Below the pieces are notes generated by a model, which was given only the letters and a program-made list of their open reading frames with translations, did no database searches and had not been told where the DNA came from. A stretch of 19,682 nt of DNA from SZUA-254 sp031379665 (lineage in GTDB: Bacteria; Bacteroidota; Ignavibacteria; UBA10030; SZUA-254): contig JANNFI010000115.1 of NCBI GenBank assembly GCA_031379665.1, positions 1 to 19,682 on the forward strand, read 5' to 3'. The position numbers were made by a program, and so were the translations under genes. Position 1 is the first letter of the stretch, and the number at the start of each line of letters is the position of its first letter. Positions 1 through 7,992 of the stretch are shown piece by piece.

Positions 1-674
1 CCGATTTCGAGATCCTCGGGCGTTGTAATCTTGATATTCCGGTAGGACCCCTCTACTATAGTAACGTTACCGCCAAGCCGTTCGACGAGGCTGACATCGT
101 CGGTCCCCTCGAAACCGGTGGAAACTGCGCGTTCCATCGCATCCAGGAGGATTTCGGTTCTGAACGCCTGCGGCGTCTGGGCAAGCCAGCATTTCCGCCG
201 ATCTGGCGTCTGAAGAGTTCCACCGGGTACCTCCTCGAACTTGAGGGTGTCCTTCGGGCGAACCGCCGCGACCGCAGCCCCCGAAGCGAATGCCGCTTCC
301 AGCACCCGGTCGATCGTTGCCCGATCAACGAAAGGCCGCGCGGCGTCGTGGACCAGGATGATTTCCGCCCCCCTCGGCGAGGCGGCCGCGAGAGCGAGTC
401 GCACGGAGTCCTGGCGCTCCTTCCCCCCGGGGACGATCTTCCGGACCTTCGTTAATCCAGCCCCGGCGATGAGCTCTTCCACCAAGGCCTGGTCCTGGGG
501 CCTCAGCGCGAGGACGATGTCGTCGACCAACGGCGCCTGCTCGAATACGCGTAGGGTCCTGATAAGAATCGGCACCCCCCCGAGGGGCATCAACACCTTG
601 GAGCCCGCCGCTCCCATCCGCTCGCCGCCGCCGGCGGCGGGTATGACGGCGCAGACCTTTTTCCCTCCGATCAT
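1..674 (-). CDS. ispD: IspD, MEP cytidylyltransferase (3' end off window)
   Basis: Transfers CMP from CTP onto 2-C-methyl-D-erythritol 4-phosphate in the cytosolic MEP pathway to isoprenoid precursors. I translated it by hand because it runs off the left edge without a stop. The visible 224 codons show the CTP-binding loop IPAAGGGERMG at residues 11-21, Lys26 in the GSK that follows, HDAARPF at 109-115, QTPQAF at 166-171, TDDV at 191-194 and the C-terminal NIKITTPEDL at 213-222. Families of this kind are about 225-240 residues, so only a few residues should be missing, unless it is an IspDF fusion continuing beyond the window. The ATG at 674 is 24 bases after the queA stop and fits the family N-terminus. 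The Shine-Dalgarno match is poor, so it may rely on transcription and translation from queA. Confidence 0.95.
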   Translation of the reverse strand, partial: MIGGKKVCAVIPAAGGGERMGAAGSKVLMPLGGVPILIRTLRVFEQAPLVDDIVLALRPQDQALVEELIAGAGLTKVRKIVPGGKERQDSVRLALAAASPRGAEIILVHDAARPFVDRATIDRVLEAAFASGAAVAAVRPKDTLKFEEVPGGTLQTPDRRKCWLAQTPQAFRTEILLDAMERAVSTGFEGTDDVSLVERLGGNVTIVEGSYRNIKITTPEDLEI

Positions 675-698
675 CGCGAGGTATCCGTTCGTTGTTTG

Positions 699-1736
699 TT
701 ATATGATAAGCATCGAGTCGCCGTAGCTGTAGAACCTCCACTTTTCCTTGATCGCCCGCTTGTACGCCTTCATCAGGTAATCGCGGCCGGCGAAGGCCGA
801 GGCGAGCATCAGGAGGGTCGATTCGGGCATATGGAAGTTCGTGATCAGACTGTCGGCGATCTTGAAGTCGTACGGAGGGAAGATGAACTTGTCCGTCCAG
901 CCGCGGTTGATCTTCAGGTGGCCCGTGGTGGTCACGCTCGATTCGACCGCCCGGGACGTGCTGGTGCCAATGACGAACACACGGCCCTTGTGGTCGATCG
1001 TGCGGTTCACGATGTCCACCGTCGACTGCCCGATCTCGTAGAACTCGGAGTCCATCTTGTGCTTCGAGAGGTCCTCGACCTCGACGGGTCGGAACGACCC
1101 CAGCCCCAGGTGGAGCGTGACGGGGGCGAACTTCACCCCTTTCGCCTCGATGGAGCTCACAAGCCGCTTGGTGAAATGGAGCGCTGCGGTGGGGGCGGCG
1201 ACCGAGCCGATGTTCTTCGCGAAGATGGTCTGGTACGATTCCTTGTCATCCTCCACGGGGGCCCGCTTGATGTAGTATGGCAGCGGCGTTATCCCGATCC
1301 TCTCGATGATCTTGAACAGGTCGATCTTGGTATTGAACCGGACGGTCCTCCCCCTCGACGTCGTGTTATCGATCACCTCACACCAGATCTTTCCGTCATC
1401 GAAGTAGATCTTGTTCCCGATCCTGACCTTCCTCGCCGGGTCTACGATGACGTCCCAGATCCCCTCCTCCTTGTTGAGCTCCCGGAGCAGGAACACCTCG
1501 ATCTTCGCGTTGGTCTTCTCCTTCTTCCCGAACAGCCGGGCGGAGAACACCTTCGTCTCATTGATGACGACACAATCCCCTTTTTTCATGTAACTCCCGA
1601 TGTCCGAGAATTTCTTCACTTCGATCGTCTCATCCGCCCTGTTCAGCACCATCAGCCTGGCGCTGTCCCGCGGCTTGGCGGGGAAGTTGGCGATGAGGTT
1701 ACGTGGCAACGGGTATTTGAAGTCTGATAGTTTCAT
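699..1736 (-). CDS. queA: QueA, S-adenosylmethionine:tRNA ribosyltransferase-isomerase
   Basis: Transfers and isomerises the ribosyl group of S-adenosylmethionine onto 7-aminomethyl-7-deazaguanine in tRNA, giving epoxyqueuosine (queuosine pathway, cytosol). The protein is 345 residues, the usual length. Visible blocks are MKLSDFKYPLP at the N-terminus, GSVAAPTAALHFT, VTLHLGLGSFRPV, GTSTSRAVES, TDKFIFPPYDF and LITNFHMPESTLLMLASAFAG, ending YSYGDSMLII. An open frame continues upstream to 1859, but the family N-terminus begins at the ATG at 1736, which has a GGAG five bases before it. One conserved position is odd: the family PTAGLHF reads PTAALHF, from intact codons GCA GCG. The gene lies 52 bases after ppdK and 24 before ispD. 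The sequence style resembles QueA of the Bacteroidota/Chlorobiota side from memory. No other queuosine gene is in the window. Confidence 0.96.
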   Translation of the reverse strand: MKLSDFKYPLPRNLIANFPAKPRDSARLMVLNRADETIEVKKFSDIGSYMKKGDCVVINETKVFSARLFGKKEKTNAKIEVFLLRELNKEEGIWDVIVDPARKVRIGNKIYFDDGKIWCEVIDNTTSRGRTVRFNTKIDLFKIIERIGITPLPYYIKRAPVEDDKESYQTIFAKNIGSVAAPTAALHFTKRLVSSIEAKGVKFAPVTLHLGLGSFRPVEVEDLSKHKMDSEFYEIGQSTVDIVNRTIDHKGRVFVIGTSTSRAVESSVTTTGHLKINRGWTDKFIFPPYDFKIADSLITNFHMPESTLLMLASAFAGRDYLMKAYKRAIKEKWRFYSYGDSMLII

Positions 1737-1741
1737 GTTTT

Positions 1742-1745
1742 CTCC
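1742..1745 (-). promoter_or_regulatory. Ribosome binding site deciding the queA start
   Basis: A GGAG lies five bases upstream of the ATG at 1736 on the minus strand. It supports this start over the longer open frame that begins at 1859 inside the ppdK 3' end. Confidence 0.75.
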
Positions 1746-1788
1746 GGTTCTGGTCTGTGTGTGTTGATCCCCGTCGGGGGCTCTCTCG

Positions 1789-4539
1789 TTATTTTTTCCG
1801 TCGCGGCGCCTTCGGGCCCGTGGCCCGCCGGGCGAGAAGCCCGGCTTGCGCGGCCGCAAGCCGTGCGATCGGTATCCGGTAGGGCGAACAGCTCACGTAG
1901 TCGAGGTCCAGCCCCGCGCAAAAATTCACCGATTTCGGTTCACCGCCGTGCTCCCCGCAGATGCCTATTTTTAGTTTCGGGTTCACCGACCTCCCCTTCT
2001 CGACCCCGAGTTTCATCAGCTCGCCCACTCCTCCCTGATCGATGGTCTGGAAAGGGTCCTCCTCGATGATCCCCCGCTCGATGTACATCGGCAGGAATGC
2101 GCCCGCGTCGTCGCGTGAGAGCCCCAGCGTCGTCTGCGTCAGGTCGTTCGTACCGAAGGAGAAGAACTCGGCAACGCCGGCGATCTCGTCCGCCGTGATG
2201 GCGGCCCGCGGGAGCTCGATCATCGTCCCGACGAGGTACCGCACCTTCATCTTCCTCTCCCGGAATACCTCGGTCGCGACCCTTCGTACGATCTCCGCCT
2301 GAGTCTTCAGCTCGTTCACGAAACCGATGAGGGGAATCATCACCTCCGGCTGCACCCCGATACCCTGCCGCTTCGCCTGGCAGGCCGCCTCGAAGATCGC
2401 GCGGCTCTGCATCTCGGTGATCTCGGGGAAAATGATCCCCAGGCGGCACCCGCGGTTCCCGAGCATCGGGTTGAATTCGTGGAGCTGTTCGATCCGCTGC
2501 GCCACTTTCTTCGGGCTGACCCGGAGCTTCCGCGCGACCGCCGCGATACCCTTCGCGTCGTGCGGGAGAAATTCGTGGAGCGGTGGGTCGAGCGTCCTGA
2601 TCGTGACCGGCCGGCTGCCCATCACCCGGAAAATCCCAAGGAAGTCCTTCCGCTGCATCGGGAGGAGCTTCGAGAGCGCCTTCCTCCGCCCGGCCTCGTC
2701 GTCGGCGAGGATCATTTCCCGCACCGCGTCGATCCTGTCGCCGCCGAAGAACATGTGTTCGGTGCGGCAGAGACCGATTCCCTCCGCCCCGAACGCGATC
2801 GCCGTCTCGCACTGGTCGGGCTGGTCGGCGTTCGTCCTGACTTTGAGCGTGCGGAACCGGTCGGACCATTTCATCAGCTGCGTATAGGTCGCGTACCCCT
2901 CCGATGACCGCGCGGACCGGTCCTTTTCGACGAGCACGCGTACGATGTCGGACGGCCGCGTGGTCAGTTGGCCGCTCAGGACCTCGCCGGTGGACCCGTC
3001 GATCGAGATGAAGTCGCCCTCCCGGATGATTGCGCCGTTGGCGCGCAGTTCCCGCCTTGAGTAATCGATGTCGAGGGCGCCGCACCCGGCCACGCACACC
3101 TTCCCCATCTGCCGCGCCACGAGCGCCGCGTGCGAAGTCATCCCGCCGCGCGCCGTGAGAATCCCCTCCGAGGCGTCCATCCCCTTGATGTCCTCCGGTG
3201 ACGTTTCGATCCGGACCAGGATCACCCGCTCGCCCCTCGCTTTCCACTCCTCGGCCTTCTGCGCGGAAAACACAACTTTCCCGGTGGCAGCTCCCGGCCC
3301 GGCGTTCAGGCCCTTCGCCAGGAACCTGCCCCCCTTGAGCGCGGCGGCCTTCTCCTTCGGGTCGAAGACCGGCCTCAGGAGCTGGTTGAGCTGTTCCGGT
3401 TCGATCCGGAGCAGCGCCTCCTCGGGCGTGATCAGCTTTTCCTTCACCATGTCGACGGCGATTCGGACTGCGGCGAAGCCGGTCCGCTTCCCAGACCTGG
3501 TCTGGAGCATGTAGAGCTTTCCCTGTTCGATCGTGAATTCGACGTCCTGCATGTCGCGATAGCGGCGTTCCAGGATCTTCCTGACCTTCAGGAGCTCGGC
3601 GTGGATGCGCGGGTATTTTTTTGCCAGCGCGGAGATCGGGAGCGGGGTCCGCGTCCCGGCGACGACATCCTCGCCCTGTGCGTTGTAGAGGAACTCGCCA
3701 TAGAACTCGTTCCTGCCGGTGGAGGGGTCGCGGGTGAACGCGACGCCGGTCCCTGATTCCTCTCCGAGGTTGCCGAAGACCATCGCCTGAATGTTGACTG
3801 CGGTACCCCAGTGGGCCGGGATGTCGTTGAGTTTCCGGTAGGTGATGGCTCGGTCGTTCATCCACGAGCCGAAGACCGCCCTGATGGCGCCCCGCAGCTG
3901 TTCGCGGGGATCCTGCGGGAACGGGACGCGGAGCCGGTCGACGATCAGCTTTTTGAAGAGCCTGACCAGCTCGCGCAGGTCCTCGGCGCTCAGGTCGGTG
4001 TCGGTCACAGCGCCGCGGCGGCGCTTCATCTCCTCGATGACCAGCTCGAACGGATCACGGTCGTGTTCCTCCACAGGCTTGAGCCCCATCACCACGTCCC
4101 CGTACATCTGGACGAGCCGGCGATAGGAGTCGTAGGCGAATCGGGCGTTGCCCGTCTTCTTGATGACGCCGGCAACGGTAACGTCGTTCATCCCGAGGTT
4201 GAGGATGGTGTCCATCATCCCGGGCATCGACGCCCTCGCCCCGGAGCGGACCGACACCAGGAGCGGATTCGCGGGATCGCCGAACTTCTTCCCCGTGAGT
4301 CGTTCGATGCCCCGCATCGCGCGCTCGATATCGGCATCGAGGCCCGACGGGTATTTCCTCCGGTGTGCATAGTAATGGGTGCAGACCTCGGTCGAAATCG
4401 TGAACCCCGGGGGGACCGGGAGCCCGATGTTGGTCATCTCGGCCAGGTTGGCGCCCTTTCCGCCGAGCAGGCTTTTCAGCTCCGCACGTCCCTCGGCCTT
4501 CCTGCCGCCGAAGGAGTACACATACTTTGGTTTCATCAT
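1789..4539 (-). CDS. ppdK: Pyruvate, phosphate dikinase
   Basis: Interconverts pyruvate, ATP and phosphate with phosphoenolpyruvate, AMP and pyrophosphate in the cytosol, either for gluconeogenesis or as a pyrophosphate-linked glycolytic step. It has 916 residues, slightly longer than the usual 870-900. Domain order is an N-terminal ATP-grasp region (about 20-350, with GGKGANLAEM and VSVRSGARASMPGMMD), a swivelling phosphohistidine domain (about 400-530) and a PEP-binding TIM barrel (about 560-895). The catalytic His is residue 470 in GGMTSH, and the catalytic Cys is residue 861 in GICGEHGG. CRTEHMFF (591-598), GNRGCRLG and FGTNDLTQTTLGLSRDD are also intact. The tail is basic (PRRKK). Two adjacent ATG codons (4539 and 4536) could start it. 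The SD is weak (GGA four bases upstream), and the stop of the preceding amidotransferase-like gene is 18 bases away. No PPDK regulatory protein gene is visible nearby. Confidence 0.97.
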   Translation of the reverse strand: MMKPKYVYSFGGRKAEGRAELKSLLGGKGANLAEMTNIGLPVPPGFTISTEVCTHYYAHRRKYPSGLDADIERAMRGIERLTGKKFGDPANPLLVSVRSGARASMPGMMDTILNLGMNDVTVAGVIKKTGNARFAYDSYRRLVQMYGDVVMGLKPVEEHDRDPFELVIEEMKRRRGAVTDTDLSAEDLRELVRLFKKLIVDRLRVPFPQDPREQLRGAIRAVFGSWMNDRAITYRKLNDIPAHWGTAVNIQAMVFGNLGEESGTGVAFTRDPSTGRNEFYGEFLYNAQGEDVVAGTRTPLPISALAKKYPRIHAELLKVRKILERRYRDMQDVEFTIEQGKLYMLQTRSGKRTGFAAVRIAVDMVKEKLITPEEALLRIEPEQLNQLLRPVFDPKEKAAALKGGRFLAKGLNAGPGAATGKVVFSAQKAEEWKARGERVILVRIETSPEDIKGMDASEGILTARGGMTSHAALVARQMGKVCVAGCGALDIDYSRRELRANGAIIREGDFISIDGSTGEVLSGQLTTRPSDIVRVLVEKDRSARSSEGYATYTQLMKWSDRFRTLKVRTNADQPDQCETAIAFGAEGIGLCRTEHMFFGGDRIDAVREMILADDEAGRRKALSKLLPMQRKDFLGIFRVMGSRPVTIRTLDPPLHEFLPHDAKGIAAVARKLRVSPKKVAQRIEQLHEFNPMLGNRGCRLGIIFPEITEMQSRAIFEAACQAKRQGIGVQPEVMIPLIGFVNELKTQAEIVRRVATEVFRERKMKVRYLVGTMIELPRAAITADEIAGVAEFFSFGTNDLTQTTLGLSRDDAGAFLPMYIERGIIEEDPFQTIDQGGVGELMKLGVEKGRSVNPKLKIGICGEHGGEPKSVNFCAGLDLDYVSCSPYRIPIARLAAAQAGLLARRATGPKAPRRKK

Positions 4540-4557
4540 CGGATCCGATCGTTGGAG

Positions 4558-5244
4558 TTATGTTGATGTCAATGAGTTAAAGAAGACCTTTCGCAGCCCC
4601 TCCGAAAGTGGACCCGCTTCCATCCGCTCCGGGTGCCATTGCACCAGGATGGCGCTGACGGTTCCCCCGGGTCCTGGCAGTTCGAGGGCCTCGACCACTC
4701 CGTCGGCCGAGTGCGCCGCGGCTTTCAACCCGGCGCCCAGACGATCGACCGCCTGATGGTGACTCGACGTCACCCATCCGCGGTCCGCCCCCAGGAGCCG
4801 GGCGAGGGTGCTTCCCGCGTCGAGCCGCACCTCGTGCCGGCATTTCACCCCGTTCACGGTGCGGTGCGGGGGATGGCCGGCTTCCTCGAGGTCGGTGATC
4901 AGCGTCCCGCCGAGGGCGACGTTCACCATTTGCATTCCCCTGCATATCCCGAGGAGGGGGAGCCCGGCGTCGAGGGAGCGTATGACGAGGTCCGTTTCAA
5001 AGCGATCCCTCTCTTCCGAAATTTCATACAGCGTTGGGTGGTCACCGATTCCACCGTACGTCCGGGGGTCGATGTCTCCCCCTCCTGTGAGGACGAGGGC
5101 GTCGCACCGCTTGATCGACGCGGAGTTGCCATCGCCGGGAGTCAACCGGACGATCCCGACCTCAGCGCCATCGGCCCTGAGCCACTCCTCGTACAGCCGG
5201 TACTTTTCCTCGTTCACCCGGTTGTCGGAGAGGCCGATGATCAC
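4558..5244 (-). CDS. Class I glutamine amidotransferase-like hydrolase (peptidase C26, PuuD-like)
   Basis: A stand-alone class I glutamine amidotransferase fold of the peptidase C26 group, whose best-known member PuuD cleaves gamma-glutamyl-gamma-aminobutyrate. The real substrate here is unknown. The 228-residue protein shows LTGGGDIDP (52-60, typical of the C26 group), nucleophile Cys101 in GICRGMQ, and His204 and Glu206 in QWHPE, so the Cys-His-Glu triad is complete. SSHHQAVDRLG (160-170) is also typical. The start is GTG at 5244. It overlaps the lpxK stop by four bases (GTGA) and has a strong GGAGG five bases upstream inside lpxK, which implies translational coupling. It lies between lpxK and ppdK, and no polyamine-degradation gene is near, so I would not name it puuD. 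A role in glutamyl-peptide or cell-wall peptide hydrolysis is possible but unproven. Confidence 0.88.
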   Translation of the reverse strand: MIIGLSDNRVNEEKYRLYEEWLRADGAEVGIVRLTPGDGNSASIKRCDALVLTGGGDIDPRTYGGIGDHPTLYEISEERDRFETDLVIRSLDAGLPLLGICRGMQMVNVALGGTLITDLEEAGHPPHRTVNGVKCRHEVRLDAGSTLARLLGADRGWVTSSHHQAVDRLGAGLKAAAHSADGVVEALELPGPGGTVSAILVQWHPERMEAGPLSEGLRKVFFNSLTST

Positions 5245-6272
5245 GCCGCCCTCCGACCGGCGACGCCGAGTACGGCGCGAACGAGGGCTTCCCGGCCTTC
5301 CGTCAGGACAGCGCCGACGACGACGGCGGCGAGACGGGAGCGGAACGGGACCCGCGGCATCGCCGCGCCGGCCAGCCGGACGGCGTCTTTCTCAGTGGTC
5401 AGCACGAACCGCGCGCCGGTCGACGTGACCACAGCGTCGATCCCGCGGATGTCGCCTTCGGTATAGCGGTGGTGGTCCGGATACCTGAAGAACGCTTCGG
5501 GCTTCATGCCAAGATGTTCCAGCGTGGCGGAAAACGATCCGGGGTTCCCGATGCCGCAGAACGCGACGAAACGACCCCCGATGATTTCCTCGCGGCCCAC
5601 GTCATTCCCCCCTCCCATCAGGGAGAACCGCTGCACCTCGTACCGCATCGTCACCCCGGTCGTTCCGGCGGCGTCGCGACGCCCGCCACCTGTGAAAAAG
5701 TTCCTGACGACGATGTCGGCCCGGTGAAGGGCCCGCGAGGATTCCCGTCCGTCGCCGGAGGGAAGGAGCCCCGGTCGGCCCGCGCCGTCTGCAACGACCA
5801 CAACGTCGAGGTCCCTCCGGAGGGCGCGGTGCTGGAATCCGTCGTCCAGGACGATCACATCGGGGCGGAATCGCGATTCCAGGAACCGGGCCCCGCGGAC
5901 TCTGTCCTCGTCGACGACAACAGCACAGCCAGGAAATTTCCTCGCGATCTGGGCCGGCTCGTCGCCGGCGCTGTCGGGTTCAGCGAAGAACGCCTCCCCA
6001 TCGGAGACCGTCAGGGTCCCGGTGGTGGTGCGACGGTACCCCCGCGAGAGCACCGCAGGCCGGACGCCGGCATCCAGGAGCGTACGGACGATGAATTCGA
6101 CCAGTGGCGTCTTGCCGGTCCCGCCGGTCGTGATGTTCCCGACCGAAATCACGGGCGTGTCGACCGCTGTGATGGTGAAGATTCCCCTGTCATAAAAATA
6201 ATTCCGTGCGGCGATGATCGCACCGTAGATCCACGAGAGCGGTGCCAGGAGCGGCCTGAGCGCGTTTATCAC
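5241..6272 (-). CDS. lpxK: LpxK, tetraacyldisaccharide 4'-kinase
   Basis: Phosphorylates the 4' position of tetraacyldisaccharide 1-phosphate to give lipid IVA, at the cytoplasmic face of the inner membrane. The 343-residue length is normal. A hydrophobic N-terminal segment (about 5-25) fits the family's membrane anchor. Next come the Walker A stretch GNITTGGTGKT at 45-55, LSRGYRR at 75-81, LDDGFQHRALRRD at 142-154, FCGIGNPGSF at 238-247, PDHHRYTEGD at 265-274 and TTEKDAVRL at 292-300. The family's LLPAGP-type loop reads LLPSGDGRE here. The start is GTG at 6272, six bases after the lpxB stop, with GAGG four bases upstream. The stop overlaps the amidotransferase-like gene by four bases. With lpxB it forms a lipid A pair and implies an outer membrane with lipopolysaccharide or lipooligosaccharide. 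Confidence 0.95.
   Translation of the reverse strand: MINALRPLLAPLSWIYGAIIAARNYFYDRGIFTITAVDTPVISVGNITTGGTGKTPLVEFIVRTLLDAGVRPAVLSRGYRRTTTGTLTVSDGEAFFAEPDSAGDEPAQIARKFPGCAVVVDEDRVRGARFLESRFRPDVIVLDDGFQHRALRRDLDVVVVADGAGRPGLLPSGDGRESSRALHRADIVVRNFFTGGGRRDAAGTTGVTMRYEVQRFSLMGGGNDVGREEIIGGRFVAFCGIGNPGSFSATLEHLGMKPEAFFRYPDHHRYTEGDIRGIDAVVTSTGARFVLTTEKDAVRLAGAAMPRVPFRSRLAAVVVGAVLTEGREALVRAVLGVAGRRAA
5250..5254 (-). promoter_or_regulatory. Strong Shine-Dalgarno for the amidotransferase-like gene
   Basis: GGAGG on the minus strand, five bases before the GTG at 5244 and inside the last codons of lpxK. It supports a GTG start in a GTGA overlap with the lpxK stop. Confidence 0.75.
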
Positions 6273-6278
6273 AATCCC

Positions 6279-7400
6279 TCACGCCAGCGCGAGGATCGCG
6301 TCGGCGACACGTTTTGATGCGCCGGGTCTACCGAGCCGTTCCCGGATGACCCTGAGGTCGGCTGTCATCGCCGTCCGGGCGGCGGTGTCGGCCAGGAGGC
6401 GCCCGGCCTCGTCGGCGATCCGCTGCGGCGTCACGCGGTACTGGATCAGCTCCGGGACAACCGACTTCCCTGCCACGATGTTCACCAGGCCGATATTCTT
6501 CACCCTGATGAGCGCCCTCCCGATCGCGTACGTCGGCCAGGACGTCCTGTAGACCACGATCATCGGCGTTCCGAAGTACCCCGTCTCGAGCGTCGCAGTC
6601 CCGGAGGTCACGACCGCCAGGTCGGAGTTTTTCATGATGTCGTGCGTGGCGTTCTGCAGGAGCTTCACGACGGAGCCCTCCCGGATGAAACCTTTCACGT
6701 ACTCGTAATCGAGGAGGGACGACACTCCGACGACGGGCTGGACCCCGAGCTTCCCGGAGAGGATCCTGGCCGCGCCGAGCATCGCCGGAAAGATCCGTTC
6801 GATCTCCTGCTTCCTGCTTCCCGGGAAGAGCCCCAGGATAGGCTTCGCTTCATCCAGGTCGTACCGGCGGCAGAAGGCCTTCCGATCCTGGGCTCCCGAG
6901 ACCTCGTCGAGGACCGGGTGCCCGACGAATTCAGCGTCGATGCCCGCTTTCGTGTAGATGTCCACCTCGAACGGAAACACCACGAGCATCTTGTCGATGA
7001 GCGATTTCATTTTTTTGACCCGCCCGGCGTTCCACGCCCAGACCTGCGGGCTGATGTAATAGACGACCTTCATCCCGGGCCTCCGCGTCTTCCGCGCGAA
7101 ACGGAGGTTGAAGCCGGGATAATCGACGAGCACGAGCACGTCCGGTTTTTTCATCGCGATCACCGCCGTGAGCGTCTTCTCGACAGCCTTCAGGACCGGT
7201 AGGTGCTTCAACACCTCCAGGAACCCCATCACGGCGAGCTCGCGGACGTGGAAGATCAGCTCCATCCCGGCGGCCTGCATTTTGTCCCCCCCGATGCCGA
7301 AGATTTCGACCGTCGGGTCCTTCGCCTTCATTTCCCGCACGACACCCGATCCGTGGAGGTCTCCCGAGGCTTCGCCGGCGATGATCATGACCTTCTTCAT
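6279..7400 (-). CDS. lpxB: LpxB, lipid-A-disaccharide synthase
   Basis: Condenses UDP-2,3-diacylglucosamine with lipid X to form the beta-1,6 disaccharide of lipid A, as a peripheral membrane GT-B (family GT19) glycosyltransferase. The 373-residue length is normal. It shows GEASGD at 9-14, GIGGDKMQAAG at 35-45, ELAVMGFLEVL at 54-64, DYPGFNLRFA at 93-102, YYISPQVWAW at 114-123, FPFE at 142-145, FVGHPVLDEV at 158-167, LFPGSRKQEI at 191-200 and TSGTATLET at 265-273. The ATG at 7400 follows the preceding methyltransferase-family stop by four bases. The lpxK start follows its own stop by six bases, so the pair is almost certainly cotranscribed. LpxA, LpxC and LpxD, which act earlier, are not in the window. 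Confidence 0.96.
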   Translation of the reverse strand: MKKVMIIAGEASGDLHGSGVVREMKAKDPTVEIFGIGGDKMQAAGMELIFHVRELAVMGFLEVLKHLPVLKAVEKTLTAVIAMKKPDVLVLVDYPGFNLRFARKTRRPGMKVVYYISPQVWAWNAGRVKKMKSLIDKMLVVFPFEVDIYTKAGIDAEFVGHPVLDEVSGAQDRKAFCRRYDLDEAKPILGLFPGSRKQEIERIFPAMLGAARILSGKLGVQPVVGVSSLLDYEYVKGFIREGSVVKLLQNATHDIMKNSDLAVVTSGTATLETGYFGTPMIVVYRTSWPTYAIGRALIRVKNIGLVNIVAGKSVVPELIQYRVTPQRIADEAGRLLADTAARTAMTADLRVIRERLGRPGASKRVADAILALA

Positions 7401-7404
7401 CGCG

Positions 7405-7992
7405 TCAGATCATCCCGCGGACGACGAGCGCCGCGCTCAGCAGCACGATGGCCTGGAGCGTCCTGCGCTCCGAGCGAAGCCCCCTGGACCAGCTCAGGAC
7501 CGGTTGTCCGCCCTCCGGGTCGCGGTACGGGCTGAACGACGGGAGGAAGCGCCTGACCGACGAGGCGTAGCGCCGGTACCGGTCGCCGAACTTTTCGACG
7601 AGGAACTCTTCCTCGAGGGCGACGATCGACGAATACTGGAAACCGAACCATAGGGCCGCCCCGGCCTGCAGCCAGGGGAAAAGGGCGTACGACGCGATCC
7701 CCATACCGATGTAGAGTAACACGTTACCGACGTAGAGCGGGTTCCGGACGAAGGCGAACGGCCCGGAGGTGACGAGCTGCGACGCCCCCACGCCCCCGGT
7801 CACCCTCGTTTCACTCCCCGCGATCGAAACTCCCCAGAGCCTGAGGAACTCCCCGGCAAAGGCCAGCGGGAGGCCGCACGCGAAACTCGCAATACTGGGC
7901 TGCGCGAAGATGAGCATCAGGATCACCAGCGGCACCGGAGTGTAGCTGCGGTACCGGAACAGGAAGTCGCGCATGTCGCCTGCGATCTTCAT
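7405..7992 (-). CDS. Isoprenylcysteine carboxyl methyltransferase-family membrane protein
   Basis: A small integral membrane protein of the ICMT/phospholipid N-methyltransferase-like group, which use S-adenosylmethionine inside the bilayer. The bacterial substrate is unknown. The 195 residues contain about five hydrophobic segments (near 18-32, 35-55, 85-105, 107-123 and 178-192). They also contain the family's cofactor-side motifs TSGPFAFVRNPLYVG (75-89) and EEEFLVEKFGDRYRRYAS (127-144). The ATG at 7992 overlaps the HAD gene stop (ATGA). A GGAGG directly abuts this ATG with no spacer, which is unfavourable. The in-frame ATG at 7974 (residue 7) has AGG four bases upstream and may be the true start. 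It sits between a HAD phosphatase and lpxB, so an envelope-lipid substrate is an attractive guess, but only a guess. Confidence 0.85.
   Translation of the reverse strand: MKIAGDMRDFLFRYRSYTPVPLVILMLIFAQPSIASFACGLPLAFAGEFLRLWGVSIAGSETRVTGGVGASQLVTSGPFAFVRNPLYVGNVLLYIGMGIASYALFPWLQAGAALWFGFQYSSIVALEEEFLVEKFGDRYRRYASSVRRFLPSFSPYRDPEGGQPVLSWSRGLRSERRTLQAIVLLSAALVVRGMI

Noticed and set aside
1752..1788. Hairpin CCCC-GAC-GGGG after the ppdK stop
   Set aside because: The stem is only four base pairs and no T-run follows, so it is not a credible terminator.
1737..1859. N-terminal extension of queA to 1859
   Set aside because: The extension overlaps the ppdK end, is not family-like, and the ATG at 1736 has a proper SD.
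1940..3865. 641-codon minus-strand frame inside ppdK
   Set aside because: It is a frame-shifted shadow of ppdK. The composition is extremely rich in Arg, Gly and Pro, and the true frame has all PPDK motifs.
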